From contig FN649732.1 of NCBI GenBank assembly GCA_000310025.1, positions 1,239,951 through 1,303,950 on the forward strand: 64,000 nucleotides of DNA, given 5' to 3'. The position numbers and the translations under genes are program-made. Within the stretch, counting starts at the first letter, position 1. Each line of letters begins with the position of its first letter. Shown here in pieces: positions 47,963-60,261 of the stretch. Source of the stretch: Ectocarpus siliculosus (lineage: Eukaryota; Sar; Phaeophyceae; Ectocarpales; Ectocarpaceae). The notes beneath the pieces were generated by a model, which did no database searches, was not told where the DNA came from, and worked only from the letters and a program-made list of their open reading frames with translations.

Positions 47963-48821
47963 GGCGTGCTGCTGGCTCGCTGCTGCCCTGGCTTGTTGCG
48001 GGTTACGGGTCGGTCGCCAGCAGAGGGAAGATCCCGCCTCTGCCCTGCTGCCTGATGCTGCTGCAGGTCGTGGACGTCCCTTTCGTGGTGACTTATGCTC
48101 TGTTGCCAAAGGGCAGAAGCCACACACCACCGTGACCTCACTAGTTAGGTTATCTACAGGGACATTCAGGTGGCGCCGGGTCTGGCGTGCGCTCCACGTG
48201 CTCGCCAGAAAGACGGAACCGAGGCACAGGGAGCACACCAGCAGAGAAGCAGTTTATTGCCCCGCAGAAATGATGAATTTGCCCAAGGAACAAAAGACGA
48301 CTGCCTTTACGTACGATTGGATGGTCGCTGTTAACGCGGGATGCCAGTTGTTTTAATTTTTTTGTATGTTATGTATGGAAGTTGCCAACCGTACACTCAA
48401 CCAAACACACAACACACAAACAAGCCGCACACCCTACCCCACGTTACCCAACCCGAAATTACGGTACAACTGCTGCGTACGTACTGGTATCCGTAGAAGA
48501 AGACCGAAACGAAAGCCGGAAACAAACAATTGATACCGTGTGTACTGACTGGTACCACCTCAGATGGAAACGACACAGTTTTTTGTTGTCACGCCATAGC
48601 CAAACTTGCATCAAACACAAGACAAGACCACTCACTGCATGGAAACCTGCTACGTACCAGCCTACGTTGCCGTTACCGGTCGGTGTGCTTCCAACCAGCA
48701 ACAACGGTACCTACACGTACGTACGTACGTGTGGTTCTGTACCGATCGATAGTCAACTAGCGTGCGTGTGAAGAAGACCGTGTTTGTGTGTGGGTTGCCT
48801 ACACTGGTATCAATACTATCG

Positions 48822-49000
48822 TACCGGTCGGGGAGATGGTACCGGGGTGCGTGCATACAACTGTATTTTATTGGGAATGGCACCGGTCGGAGAGATCGCG
48901 CCGGGGTGCCTTGAAAATCATAAACGAAATGATATAAATGCATTTCCGCACCGGGATCGGAGAGATGGCACCGGTTGGAGAGATGGCACCGGGGTGCGAT
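48822..49000. repeat. CACCGG-rich short repeat cluster
   Basis: The unit CACCGGTCGGAGAGATGG, followed by a CACCGGGGTGCG element, recurs with small changes near 48825, 48880 and 48950-49000. At least three clusters are spaced about 60-70 bp apart, roughly 0.9 kb upstream of the TPC start. Confidence 0.8.
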
Positions 49001-49928
49001 GAAAAACCCGAGGAAAAAACATTTGAAAAAACGATCGCACCCGGTACCCACTTTCCGACTATTACGGCATTTGATTCAGCGTCGTCGTAGTTGTTAGTAG
49101 TTCCCAAGATTTGTTGTCCGTGCTGTATAGACAAATAAATGGGTCTGGCTTTATTTACCACTCTGTCTGGCACACACAGTCGGCGGATTACGAACCATCA
49201 TCATGTTTGGTTGTAAGCAGTATCGGAAATAAACCTGTTACATCAGTGTTTGCGATGTTGCAATGTTGCAATGTCTGGTTCGAAACCCCCCGCAGCGATG
49301 ATGATGTGATGAACGGATCTATCTTCGCTACAACATCAAACAACGGGGACGAAGGGCGGGGGGCGGGCGGGGCTTGTGCACCACACCAGTTGCTGCGCAC
49401 TCTGTGTGCGAGCCCCCATTCTCCCTCGACAAACGAAATCGGGGGGTTCCACCAAACAAACAAAATGAAGAGGCTGGCTTCAGTGTGAGATCAATCCTTA
49501 CTTAAGAGCGGGGCACAGAGGCTCCACGGCAGCAGCAGTATTATGTATGACAATCGACTTAGATTCGTTTTCGCACCCCTCGATAGATTGGTGTTCTTCT
49601 TAACGTGGCCGATTTCGTTTGGGTCCGCATCCCAAACCGCTTGTTCCAATTAAAATTATGAAACGAACAAGATATTCTTACCACTCTCGATCACCTCCTC
49701 CTAGTCCAACGCACAACCAATCAATCCAGCCGGCGCCGAAAATTGAATTCCGGCGTATTACAGGCCTCCATTAGTACAAAAAGCAAAACATGCGTATCTA
49801 CTGTACTCTAGACTACTTGTTTTTTCAGCTGAACAAAAACTACACGATACCTTCTACCACACAATACCTTTACGATATATAGCACGACATATGTTGAACA
49901 GCAGTCAAGTCATATTTTTCACAAGGTA

Positions 49929-50145
49929 AGAGCTCCATGCTAGCGCAAGCAAAATGAAGCTCTCGTCCAAGCCAGCAACACCTGTGGAAAGGCGAGGGGC
50001 ACACACAGAAGTCCATTCTATATTACCATGTAAGTGCTCTACGCTAGCATAGGCAAAGTGAAGCTCCTCAAGAGATGACAGGCACACAGCTACTTATATT
50101 TTACGCACGCAACTGCTCCACGTTAGCGCAGGCAAAGTGAAGCTA
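49929..50145. repeat. Three-copy degenerate repeat, ~80-100 bp spacing
   Basis: A conserved core of about 30 bp (GCTC-ACG-TAGC-AGGCAAA-TGAAGCT) recurs near 49930, 50034 and 50112 with diverged sequence between copies. Confidence 0.8.
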
Positions 50146-50701
50146 GCTCTCATTCAAGCGAACAACACATGGAAAGAACACAAGACAACGAAGACATCCA
50201 GACGGTAGGTGTTGAAACAGAATATATACCCGACCACAAGAAGAGCGGACCGATCGCTACGAGAAAGAACGAGGAAGAAGAAGTGAAAAACGGCACTCCC
50301 TCCTCCCACGTGCGCTCCCCCAAACGTTGACGAAAGCCAAGCTATTTATTCCCCGCAATCGGCGCGATGTTTCGGGGCGACGTAGGCTGCATCATGTGGG
50401 CTCTAACGAGTGATGTTCTCGTCAACGAACACCTCCAGGCAACGGTAAACAAACGACAGACAATGTGTGCGTACCCTCTTCCACCCCCACCCCCCCTCGC
50501 CGAACACTGACACTCAATGTGAATAGCACGGTTGTATACTGTATCTGTTTACAACAAGATATAACCATCCAGCCAAATATGGTAAAGCACGAAACATAAA
50601 TGTGTCAGGACGTGAATTGAAACATATGGTCATCACGACGTTATTAAAGAAATAGCAAACCGCCTAGATATCAGAGACGCCTGCTAAATACCAAGACTCA
50701 A

Positions 50702-51486
50702 CTACGAGCTCTCCCCCTCATCACCCAGTATCGTAAACCGGTACACAAATAAGGCGCTCGGCCTTCTGCATCGTGGCCAGCACCACCACTGAGCAGCCGG
50801 CCTACTCTCGACCTCCTCGCTGAAATCGCATCCCAGCCGGGTCTCGTACAATTGCTGGACACGCGGGATTCGTCCCAAATAAATCTGAAACATGCTGCAA
50901 ACATGATAAATTACTTTTAACTTCATCCGTAAACCAATCGGTCAACAGCTCCCCACCCCTTCCCCCGCCCTTGGCCCCAACCCCAAAAATGTGCCCCTCC
51001 TCTCGTTCTACTTGACAAGCGCCTCAACCGCTCTCGGATGCCGAACTCCACCTCCTTACCAAGGGCAAACAATTACTGCATGTGAGTCTCGTCAGCTTTT
51101 AGCGACTGCAGCAGCTTCCATGGAGGTTTGACATCCACAAGGTGTGCGTAAGACCATCGAACCTGGTGCCTGCTGTGGCAACGCCCACCATGAACGAGCG
51201 CGAGTCCGTGCCCCAGCCACTCTCGCGCCAATCAACCGTATTCTGGGAAAACTCTGGGTCTATCTCCCCAAATAGAATTCCGCCCGAACTCGGAGCCAAT
51301 CCTTCCCTCTCCCATCTCAAATTACACCGCCTCAGCGACCCAATACATTTTCCCCATCCTTCACAATTCCTCGCCGCGTGTTCGGATTCAAACACACCCG
51401 CAGACACAACACAGCTGTTCGCAAGGGGAAAACGTAGATCGGCAACTAATGCATCCTTCAGGGTGGTCCGAAGGCGCCAAGCATAA
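50702..51486 (-). CDS. Possible small exons downstream of the 7TM gene, unidentified
   Basis: Two protein-like minus-strand segments. The first starts at 51486 after an acceptor GGCAG and stays open for about 129 codons to 51099, with mixed, non-repetitive composition. The second begins near 50904 after TTTGCAG and runs about 67 codons to a stop at 50702 (an Arg/Glu-rich start, then Trp/Cys/Arg). The first is in the right phase to follow a donor GTGAGA at 51812, so these could be the last exons of the long-tailed 7TM gene. The donor of the first segment and the link to the second are not established. I recognise no domain; either could be non-coding. Confidence 0.25.
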
Positions 51487-51764
51487 AAAATCATGAACTG
51501 CCGTGAAGGCTAACTCACAACCCGTATAAATAACAATTAACTTTAGTTGGTGCCTGGTAACACGTAAGGGTGCTTGTGTGTGATATTGCTGGTCGGAACC
51601 GGCTATTAAAGACAATGCTGGCCGTAGCTGAAACGTGCACTTCGTTCCTATTCTCAAAAATCGGCTCCTGTAGGCAAAAGCCGCCGTCCGTAAAGACGTT
51701 TGGAACAGAAACACAGTTCTACTCGTCGACGCCCAAGAACCCAACTGTTACGAACCCCAAGAAA

Positions 51765-53001
51765 CTAGCCGTTGGAGTCGTTGCCCTCATAGAACGACGC
51801 CGGAGATCTCACCGTTGCGGCGGGAGCGCCCCGCTGGTTGTCGTTGCCGTCGAAGCTGCTGGAGCACCACGAGGCCGCGCTGAAGGCCGACCACGCTGCC
51901 GCGCTGTACCTGGACCGATTAGTCGCGGAAGAAGAAGTGCGCCTTTCTAGGGGGGGTCTCTTGCAAGTCTCTGCCGCGTGCGCCCCGACATCGTTCGTGG
52001 TCGCCGCAGAAGCAGCCGAAGCGGGGGCGTCGGGTGCCTCGGGGTGCGAACATGTCCCTTGAAGCCCGACCTCCCTCCACAGAAAAGAAGAGGGGGGCCT
52101 GCCCCCAGAGGCTGCCGTAGCTGAAGCTGCCGTGATAAGTGTTTCCGACTCCGTTTCGGTGACCTTCTTCGCTCGTTTCTTGTGGTGCCAATTCCGCCTG
52201 GATCCCGATCCCGTCCGTCTGGCCTCCTTTTTCTCCGCTCTGACTTTCGCAGCTGACGGCGATGAAGCCAGGGTCCGCGCGGACAGCCGTGCGTGTCGCT
52301 TACCGCCGGACGGGGGGCTCGCACGACTCGAGGCGTTCAACGGAAGGGGCCAAACAACCGTGTGCGCAGCGGCTGCGGCTGCGGCTGCGGCCGCAATCCT
52401 GACGCCGTCGGGAGTCTCGGTCGCCATCTTCTTGTGCGCCTCGGCGTGTCTCTCCGGACTGCTGGACGACGTCGTTTCGGACGAAACGGCGGAAAAGGAC
52501 CCACTTGAAGCGTCGGTGGCTAGCGCTACTTTCATCAGGCGGCTGCTTGCCCAGTTGTTGGTCGACCGGAGAGGCCGCTGAAGTTTTGTCAGCCCCGGCT
52601 GCTGATGCCACTTCCAGGGGGCAGCGGTCACGACGGCGTCCGGAATTCCTAGCCGGGAGGTGGCGACGGCGGCGCCGGGTTCGCGATCGTCGCCTGCTAG
52701 CTCAGGCGCTGCGGCCGGCATCGTCGAAATCGAGCTGCACCTGCTTGGTATCCTATCCGCAGCAGTGCCCCCCGCAGCAGCAGTTCCACCACCACCAGTC
52801 GTGAGACTAGCAGTTGACGCAGACCGGACAGCACTAGTCGATTCATCATGTTTGGCACCAGCAGCACGAGCAGACATCGATCGAGGAGGCATACTGCGGG
52901 CGATGGCAATGCCGGTATTGACCACTGCTCCATCCGCGTTGCCCAAGGCTGTTCCGCTCGAAGAGGATCCGGGCGTCCTCCGCATATTCTTGGTTGTACG
53001 G
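51765..53001 (-). CDS. Long disordered Ser/Ala/Arg-rich exon, probable tail extension of the 7TM gene
   Basis: A single minus frame stays open over this whole stretch and beyond (upper limit about 53531). The peptide is low-complexity: Ser, Ala, Thr, Gly and Arg, an 11-Ala run, and a basic cluster with KKRAKK that could serve as a nuclear or membrane-proximal signal. An acceptor TAG before 53001 is in the correct phase to follow a strong donor (GTGAGG) lying just before the stop codon of the 7TM gene's last exon, so the two may be one transcript. A second donor (GTGAGA) at 51812 would skip the stop at 51765. The opposite strand also has an acceptor (CATAG at 51789-51791) opening an 88-codon frame, so strand is not beyond doubt. 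Confidence 0.4.
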
Positions 53002-53593
53002 CTACTCTCGAAAACAAACGGCATCCCGTTTTTTCCCGTTTCGTTTGATGGCACACAGCAGAACCGCATCAGCGGCAGCGGCAGACATGGAGCGAGAGAT
53101 GGAAAAGTCACTTGGAAGGGGGACGAGTGGGGCGTACAGCATACCAGGAATACACCATCAAAAGCGATTTTTTCGGATAACGACAACAACAGGACGAGCA
53201 AACAAGGTGGTGGCACTGCCGGATGCCAGCGGGCACAACAGTGCTGGACTCTACCAAGATGGCAAGTAGCGAGACGAGCGCCAACACATTGGTATAGCAG
53301 CATTTCGGGGGCGTGACGAGCGAAACATGGCGGTTGTCCGTTCGTTCGGAGGACGAAAACGGAAAAGATCGCGTGCCGGCGCATGGCACCGAGGACGACC
53401 AATGGGCCCCTTCTCTCGCTGTCCCCCAGCCTCTTCTCTACCAGCCATGGTCCCCCGTGTCCGGTTTGACCAAATTCCAACCAAGTCGCAGGTATCGTCT
53501 GTCCTCTTTGGATGCAACCGCAGCATTTCACTTCTATGCCCTACATCACGGACGAGCTCCGGCAGACCCTAGCTCTACCTCCAGCCAGCGTCC

Positions 53594-56500
53594 TCACCTC
53601 GCGAAGTAGAGCGCTCCAACTGGCCTGCCGTACCGTCCAGACCCTGATCCTTTCTCCACGGCACCTCTGGCACGCGCAGTGTACGGAGTTCCCCTCGACG
53701 AAGAGGGTGATACTTCAGCCACGCCTGGCGTTCTAGCCGATGCAATCGAGCTGGGCGATGGCCCGGGCCCCACGGACGGAGTCCCGGTCAATGGAGGCGA
53801 GCTGGGCGATGGCCCGGCGACCACAGAGGGAGTCCGAGACGGTGGGGGCGAGCTAGGCGAAGGAGCAGCAGCCGTAAATGGAGTTCCACTTGCCGGAAGC
53901 AGGCTGGACAGGGGCCCAGCAGCCGCAGAGGGAGTTCCACTCGACAGAGGCAGTATCGTAGAGGGCGCAGCAGGTGCAGCGGGGGCTTCACTCTTCGGAG
54001 GCAAGTTCGACGAGGGTACGGCGGGCGGCGGGGATTGACCACGCGAATTGGAACTAGACCGGGAGAGGGAACCGTGACCACTGCTCTCAGGGGACATGTC
54101 CACAACTGGCGGCAGCCTCCTGATGGGTCCCGAGCTGTAGCGCCGCTGGAGGGACGAAGCACGAAAGGAAGAAAATGAGGGCGTGGATGATGTCACCCCG
54201 ATTGAGTGAGGGCGGGGGAGCCGACCTCCAACGTTGCTGCTGCTCCCGTATCCGCTCCCTCCCAGCCCTCCGATGTCTCCGCGGGCGCTGCGTCCTTCAG
54301 CGTATCCCCTGCCATCGGCGCTGATACTGCTTTCAGACCGCCTGGACGACGAAAAAACGTGCAGCTTGCGGTGTTGGTTTTGATCTTGGCTGCTGGTGAC
54401 GATCATCATCATCTTCATGTTGTGGAAGTGTTTGTCTTACACACAAGGAGCTCTCACCAAGTACAGAACACTACACCTCCCGACGTTCCTTAGTGGTCTT
54501 CCTCGAGTAGCGGATGACTCCCTTGGTAACCAGGTTAGTCTCCAACACAGTCCGTATCTATTACGATGTACTCGCGCAAGCTTGAGAATAAAATGGGACT
54601 GAAACGCTTCCAACAACACAACCAGGCCCACCTTCTGCCACGATATGCGCCCACGCTACGGCTGCCACCAAAAGAGGCGTTGCCACCAAAAGGGACGTTG
54701 CCGCCGAAAGAGCCCATCAGGGAGCTAGACGTATTGCCGGAACTCGCCGAGTCAAGCAGCTGAGACAGGCTCTTTGGGCGGGGATGGAAAAATTTCGGCC
54801 TCGCGTGGACAGCGTAGAAGATTGCTGCTAGGTTGACGATGTTGTCGAGCACCTCCACGGCGAACACCTGCGCAGAAGAAAACACAACACGGCACGGATT
54901 TCGTTCTATCGAGGTTGAAGTAGGTCGGAGACGTCCGCGAAGGCATGAACGTTTCTGCCGTCCTTAGATGACATACATACGAACAGCCTATAATGGCGGT
55001 GCTCTGACGAAATCTTCGTTCAACCTTCGAAAATTTATATCAAGCAACGAGGGTCGCCACATAGACGGACTGCCATCACCCGCCAAACTAGAGCTCCGAC
55101 CCACCAAGACAACTTGTACAAGGTGGTGGTGCACCGGGAAGAGGGCTGGAACGTACAAAAGTGGCAGGTCGAGCAGCACGTCTCTAGCGGAATTAAAGGA
55201 GATGATGGAAGATACAACGAGGTTCTCGACCAGTACCGGTTGCCGAATCGAAGGGGGGATAGAATGGCATAGATGGACATACTGTAATGATACACCTTTT
55301 CGGATTCGACGCAATATTTCGAAAAACCTCCAGCTGTTCTTTGGCACGGACAAGGATGAAACTCCAGCTGTGAACACAGAACACAAGTGTTCTCCCGTAG
55401 ATTGGTCCTCACCGGCGTGTTGCCCAGCCCCCCCTTAGCCTTGGCCAACGCAATCCCGGCCACGGTGATTGTCATTACCAGAGACAACCCCTCCGAGATG
55501 ATGGTTTGCCAGACCTTGTCATGGGCGGTACGTACGTGGAATGGACGACGTTGTTGGAAGCGATGTTTTGCATAGTCCGGGTTAGAACAAGAGTAAGTGC
55601 TACCTTCGTACGTCTCCCCTTTCATTTTGTTGGGAGAAAGCAAACCCCAAAACGGTGTTGTAACCTCGTCAAGGACACAAGAGAAAGTCAGAAAGAGGTA
55701 CAGTAAAATCTACTTGGAGGGTTGGTTCTATGGGCTCCAAGGAAGGACATTCGGTCCAGACCAAACCGGACCACGCGTACTACGACAAAACAAAATCAGA
55801 TTGCGTGGGTGAACAGGAGTGGGCATCGGTTATGTCGGGGGTTGATAGCAGGAATGTCCCCATCAGGATGTTACCGGAATTTTCGTCTACAACAATGGCT
55901 TCAACTGCCATGACGACAACAACAGCAGCAGCAAACGGTCGCGACAACAACCCCGGCCGCACTAACACCACCACAGACACCATCAACACCCCATACAAGC
56001 GGCAAGGCTCACGGAGATGTTCAGACACTTTCTGCAGCTTCCAGTAGCTTTGAGACCGCCGGAAAACAGCCGCACACCATTGGCGGCTCCAGCCACCGGC
56101 ATCCGCAGAGGAACGAGAAACGCCACCGTCTGGTCCATTCCATCAAATCGGACGTGGACAGAAACGGGGCACAGTCAATAGGGCGCAACTCGGGTTGGAC
56201 GTGAAAGCTGTGCAAGTGAAGAAATACTTGGAGTGCGCCGTACCGACGGTTTGCGACGGGGTGGGAGGGAGATAACAGCGCATCTACGCGTGGCGCGGTC
56301 AGGAAAATATACCACCTTCGTATCCATCCTTCGGCACGTCCACACACCACAATATGTACAATACAATACCTGCACATATCTGCACAGGTGTCCCCCCTGA
56401 CTGCAAACGCAACAAGGGCGTATTGTATATGAAATATGCCACAACAGTTCGTGCTTGCACCATATGCATCATAGGTTTTGGATCATACAGCCTAGTTCAG

Positions 56501-59500
56501 CTACAAGGATTTCGATTGGATCGACGGACACTGCAATATCCAAGCCCTTTCTTTTTTCCGCAGACTAGGCAAGGCGCATGTGTAACTGCCTCGCTTTTCA
56601 TCAACTGTGTACCGCCCACTCGCCTGCTAAGCAACCAAAACACGTTGACACACCTTTGACACTCTTGATGCCTGACGTTGTCCATACACATACCCCAACT
56701 ATGGTCTACCGACTACGACATGCAGTTCAATGAGCACAACCCCGTATCATTAGCGTAGCGACCAGCGTCGCTTCTCTGGCGCCGCGATGGAATCATCCCA
56801 TCCACTCTTCGCCCCCGACTTGGCGCCCACGCTCTCGAGTCCAAAGGGATGCACCGTTCAGCTACTATAGGCCACCTCTCGGACCCCTGCGGGGTTGTTT
56901 TTCCTATCACTTCGTTCTATTTTTTTCATCCGTATGCCACGCGTCGACGCGATGCCTACTGCGATCGTGCGAACAACAACGAAAACATGCCGGGGTGGTA
57001 TCGTACAGAACAAGACACGAACACAACCACCTCCAACTGTCGCTTCAAGTTCCTTGGTAAAACATGGTAAATAGGAGAGTATTTAGGTCCTGCGAGAATT
57101 TTAGCATGCGAAGTGCTGAGCACCGTCCCTTCGAGTACCCGGCCACCAGTAGTCATACTGCACCATCCATCAACCAAGTAAACTACCCGCGAACCCGGAC
57201 GGGGTCCTCCAATTGGGAGAGGCAACGTCGCAGGGTAGGCAGTACATGGGATGGCTCAAAAAGAGAGATATGATGAGAGAGACAGTCTCACCTGGAACAA
57301 CTGGTTCAGCAGCTGCGCGACCCACTTCACCGCCAACGCCAAGCCGTCCACGTCGGTCACGCAGCGAGACTCCCCAGCGCATCCCCCGTGCTCCTCCTTT
57401 CCCGCCGTTCTCGTTCCCTCTAGCGCCACCAGAGCAACCCAATGGAACACCGTGATGATCACGCCGAGCCAACGGAAGTGCTTCCACCTGCGGCAAGCGG
57501 ATGGTTGTGTTTTCGTTGTTGACGATGCCGGCTAGGGCTCGAGTCAATGCTAGGGTTTCCCAGAGAGGCAGAGGTCCTACTGAAGACAACTGCAACGATT
57601 GGATGTTTAATCTTTTAGTCCACCCACCCTATGTGAACACCACCGAGAGCGGGCGTCGGCTTCATGGGTGATCGGGCTTTCGGTCTCAAAACATGCAATT
57701 ATAGCGCTTCGGTATGCGTCTGATGTTCTTTAGCCAGAGGCCGTGGCACGGAGAAATTGGCGGGGGGTGCCGCAAGAGTGTACACGTTGCATGCCCTCCT
57801 CGCAGACAAACATGTCCGTATGAGTCTTGAACACGGAAGAAACCTTTGCAGTACGAGAGGAGTTTAGCTGCACAGATAAAAACAGCAAGGACCCAAACGA
57901 CTGAAGCCGTGTTCAGGCGGTAGACAAGCTGGCGCTAGAGAACAGAGTTGACATCGCAGAACAAGAGCCCGCCCACCGGAACCCCAGCGCCCGCACCACC
58001 GTGAATCCCCTCTCAAGTCCCGTTTGAGGAATCAGCCGGCTCCAATACAAATACTGTACAATGTAGATGTGATCGGAATGTGACAAGAAAATGTCAAAGC
58101 AGTTCGAATTCACCACCGACCCATCTGATCTGAACCTTTAAATTGGAGAGAGAGAGGTGGGTACAGCAGTACACCGTTGCGGTGGAGAGAATGAATAACG
58201 TTGACTGATTGGCACCTGGAGTTTGCCCGATGCATCGAATTGGAGAGGATGAAGAGGTGAATGAAGGCCATCGCGTTGCTCGCAGAGAGAGACGCGCCCA
58301 TGACCGTCGAGAACGCCAAGCAGTCGTAGCCGCCGATGCCGTTGAACCAGTACGCCAGCCCTGTGAAAGCCAGCAGCGGTGCCAGAGGAGAGAAATATCC
58401 TTCAGATATATACGTGAAAGAAAGACCATTACCCGTTCGCGAGATAATACCCCTTTCAAGAGGATGTGCGTGTTGAATGAAGTCTTTACACCGAGGTTTT
58501 CGAAGAGAGACTGTCGTTTGAACCGGCGTCTAAACTCGCGGATGAAAACAGGGTTGGTTGTTAGGGGGCACCGCGCTGAGGACGTCACGGCGGTGGTGGT
58601 AACAGCATATAGTAGGGTTCCTCAATGGGCAGAGATGCGAATACACGTAGGTCGCGCAATACGGTAAGGCGACTGCTGTGCTCAACTGCCATGGCTCCCG
58701 TTGACCACCTACTGTAGCGCAATCCACGAAGAAGGCGGCCAAGACAGGGTTGACCACAAAAACACCCTGACGAACAACCCCAATCCAACCACAGCGAAAA
58801 AAGACACCGTGTTGTCTCTTGAATACCTACCTGGTAGACTCTCATCGTTTACCTGCTTTATATACGTTTTCCCTCTCTCAACTAGAGAGATTTCTGACCA
58901 TACCCGTCTGGCAAAGACTATTCAGATTTCCAAAATTTCGAGGAGCATGTCTTTACTCGCCATCGCTGTAAGGGTTCAAAACCTCCTCTTTTCCAAGTCT
59001 CCTCAAACAAGCGATTGGTTCGTAAGCCCAAGTGTGCCATGAAAAAAATCAACTCCTCGCGGGGACTGGGTCTCAAGACCACGCCCAAAGAGCATGAGCA
59101 AAACTGGCCTACGGAGGTAGACTGCCTCTGTACAAGCAGGAACGTCTGTCCCTCAAGACTAAACGACCGGGACGGGACCAACCGACTATTTTCGAGAAAC
59201 TATTTGTAGCAGTGCTTGGATGTTGCGTGTCGTCAAAAGGTGCGCACCCAGCACAAAAGCGTGGCACGGAAGCTTATAATTTGTTGTGCGGTTCTTGCCT
59301 TAGTTGTTGGTCGGTCAGCTTCGTGCAGGTGTCGCCAGGCGCGCGAGGAGCGGCGGGTGCGATCTATGCTCTATTCATGCATACTATTTACGCATTGTTG
59401 TTGTTGTTGCTGTTGTCTTCACATTAAAACTCGTGTCAGTTGCTAATTAATCCCAAAATCTAGCAAAGACACGGTCCGTGGTCACAAAAATGCTAGAGCC

Positions 59501-60261
59501 ATCAGAAGATCCAAAGAACACGCAGACTAGCAAGAAAAGGCAAACCTACATCCCTGCAGCACGTTTGCGTGCCCAAAAACTGAACTACCCGTCCACACAC
59601 TACATTCAACTACAGCAGCATCACCCCCCTGTCCTACACTTTACCAAAATGCATATTATAGATCCAAATACGGTAACGGCAATCCAATGTGCGTGTATGC
59701 TGCCTTGGCTTGGTTGGGGGATCCACATCATGCATCGTGTATACGTAGTGCAGACTATGCATAACTGCTGTTGTTCACAGCTTTGCAGGAACGGCAGCAG
59801 CGCTGTCCCGATAGGGTTTGGAATGGTGTTACGGGGTAGAGATAAGCTACCGGGTACATTCAAATAAAACGCTTTGAAAGGGGTTGTATGCTATGCATAC
59901 GAGTCCTGCAGTAGCTGGCTAGAGCCCATTCATAGAGAACAACGTACCACAAGCGTGTTCGCCCGCACGTTTACAACAACCCGGGTTCTGCACAGAAATC
60001 TACAGGAGGTTTAGCATGCAGGACACAACAGGAGAGAGCCCACAAGATACCAACAACAGCAGCAGCAGGCCGCTCACCGTTGAGGCACAAAAAAAGGGTT
60101 AGGAGCGCCGCGGCTAGCCCGGAGACGGCGGCGGAGAGGTCCGCGGTACCGCTGCATTGGTGCCATCGAACGACAAAGCGAGAACCGACGACGCTAGCCA
60201 CCGTCAAGGCAGCACCCAACGCCGCCACCTCGAACAGCGCCGCGAACCCTGGGGCTGGCAT
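53594..60261 (-). CDS. Seven-transmembrane protein with long Ser/Pro-rich tail, family unknown
   Basis: Seven exons join in phase: 60261-60078, 58360-58216, 57487-57292, 56129-56013, 55514-55413, 54867-54632, 54341-53594 (575 aa). Hydrophobic segments lie at about residues 6-31, 42-66, 73-101, 115-132, 158-185, 219-238 and 249-269, with short connecting loops. This is the layout of a G-protein-coupled-receptor-like or other 7TM protein, N-terminus outside if the positive-inside rule holds. No signature I know (rhodopsin DRY, cAMP-receptor, GPR-type) is evident. A tail of about 300 residues follows: first Gly/Ser/Phe repeats, then Ser/Pro with a 17-residue repeat, typical of a phosphorylated cytosolic tail. 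The start codon sits in a good context (GCCGAGATGCC). The last exon has a donor overlapping its stop, so the tail may be longer. Confidence 0.6.
53685..53945 (-). repeat. 51-bp coding minisatellite in the 7TM tail
   Basis: About five diverged units of 51 bp encode a 17-residue repeat of the form (G/R)TPS..AGPSPSS.P... The plus strand is also open across it, but with no continuation into flanking exons. Confidence 0.8.
59395..59626 (+). repeat. Segmental repeat, copy 1
   Basis: Shares ordered blocks with 61687-61987, such as ACTCGTGTCAGTT, AATCCCAAAATCTAGCAAAG, AGAAGATCCAAAGAAC-type and GCACGTTTGCGTGCCC. It lies in the first intron of the 7TM gene (58361-60077). Confidence 0.85.

Larger units (their letters stand above)
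47963..50701. other. Region upstream of TPC, no gene seen
   Basis: The frame of the first TPC exon is open back to 48238, so part may be coding or 5' untranslated. Beyond that the sequence is AT-richer and holds two short degenerate repeat arrays (48.8-49.0 and 49.9-50.15 kb). I see no gene. Confidence 0.5.

Noticed and set aside
51792-52062. Plus-strand exon opposite the disordered tail exon
   Set aside because: It has a fair acceptor and a helix-like peptide, but no partner exons were found, and the minus strand is open for 1.7 kb. Not excluded.
53679-54038. Plus-strand Gly-rich repeat ORF
   Set aside because: It mirrors the coding minisatellite on the minus strand and does not extend into other exons.
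58730-58790. Extra exon of the 7TM gene with a hydrophobic stretch
   Set aside because: It has an acceptor and a donor, but its hydrophobic frame does not fit the phase left by the first exon, which joins cleanly to 58360.
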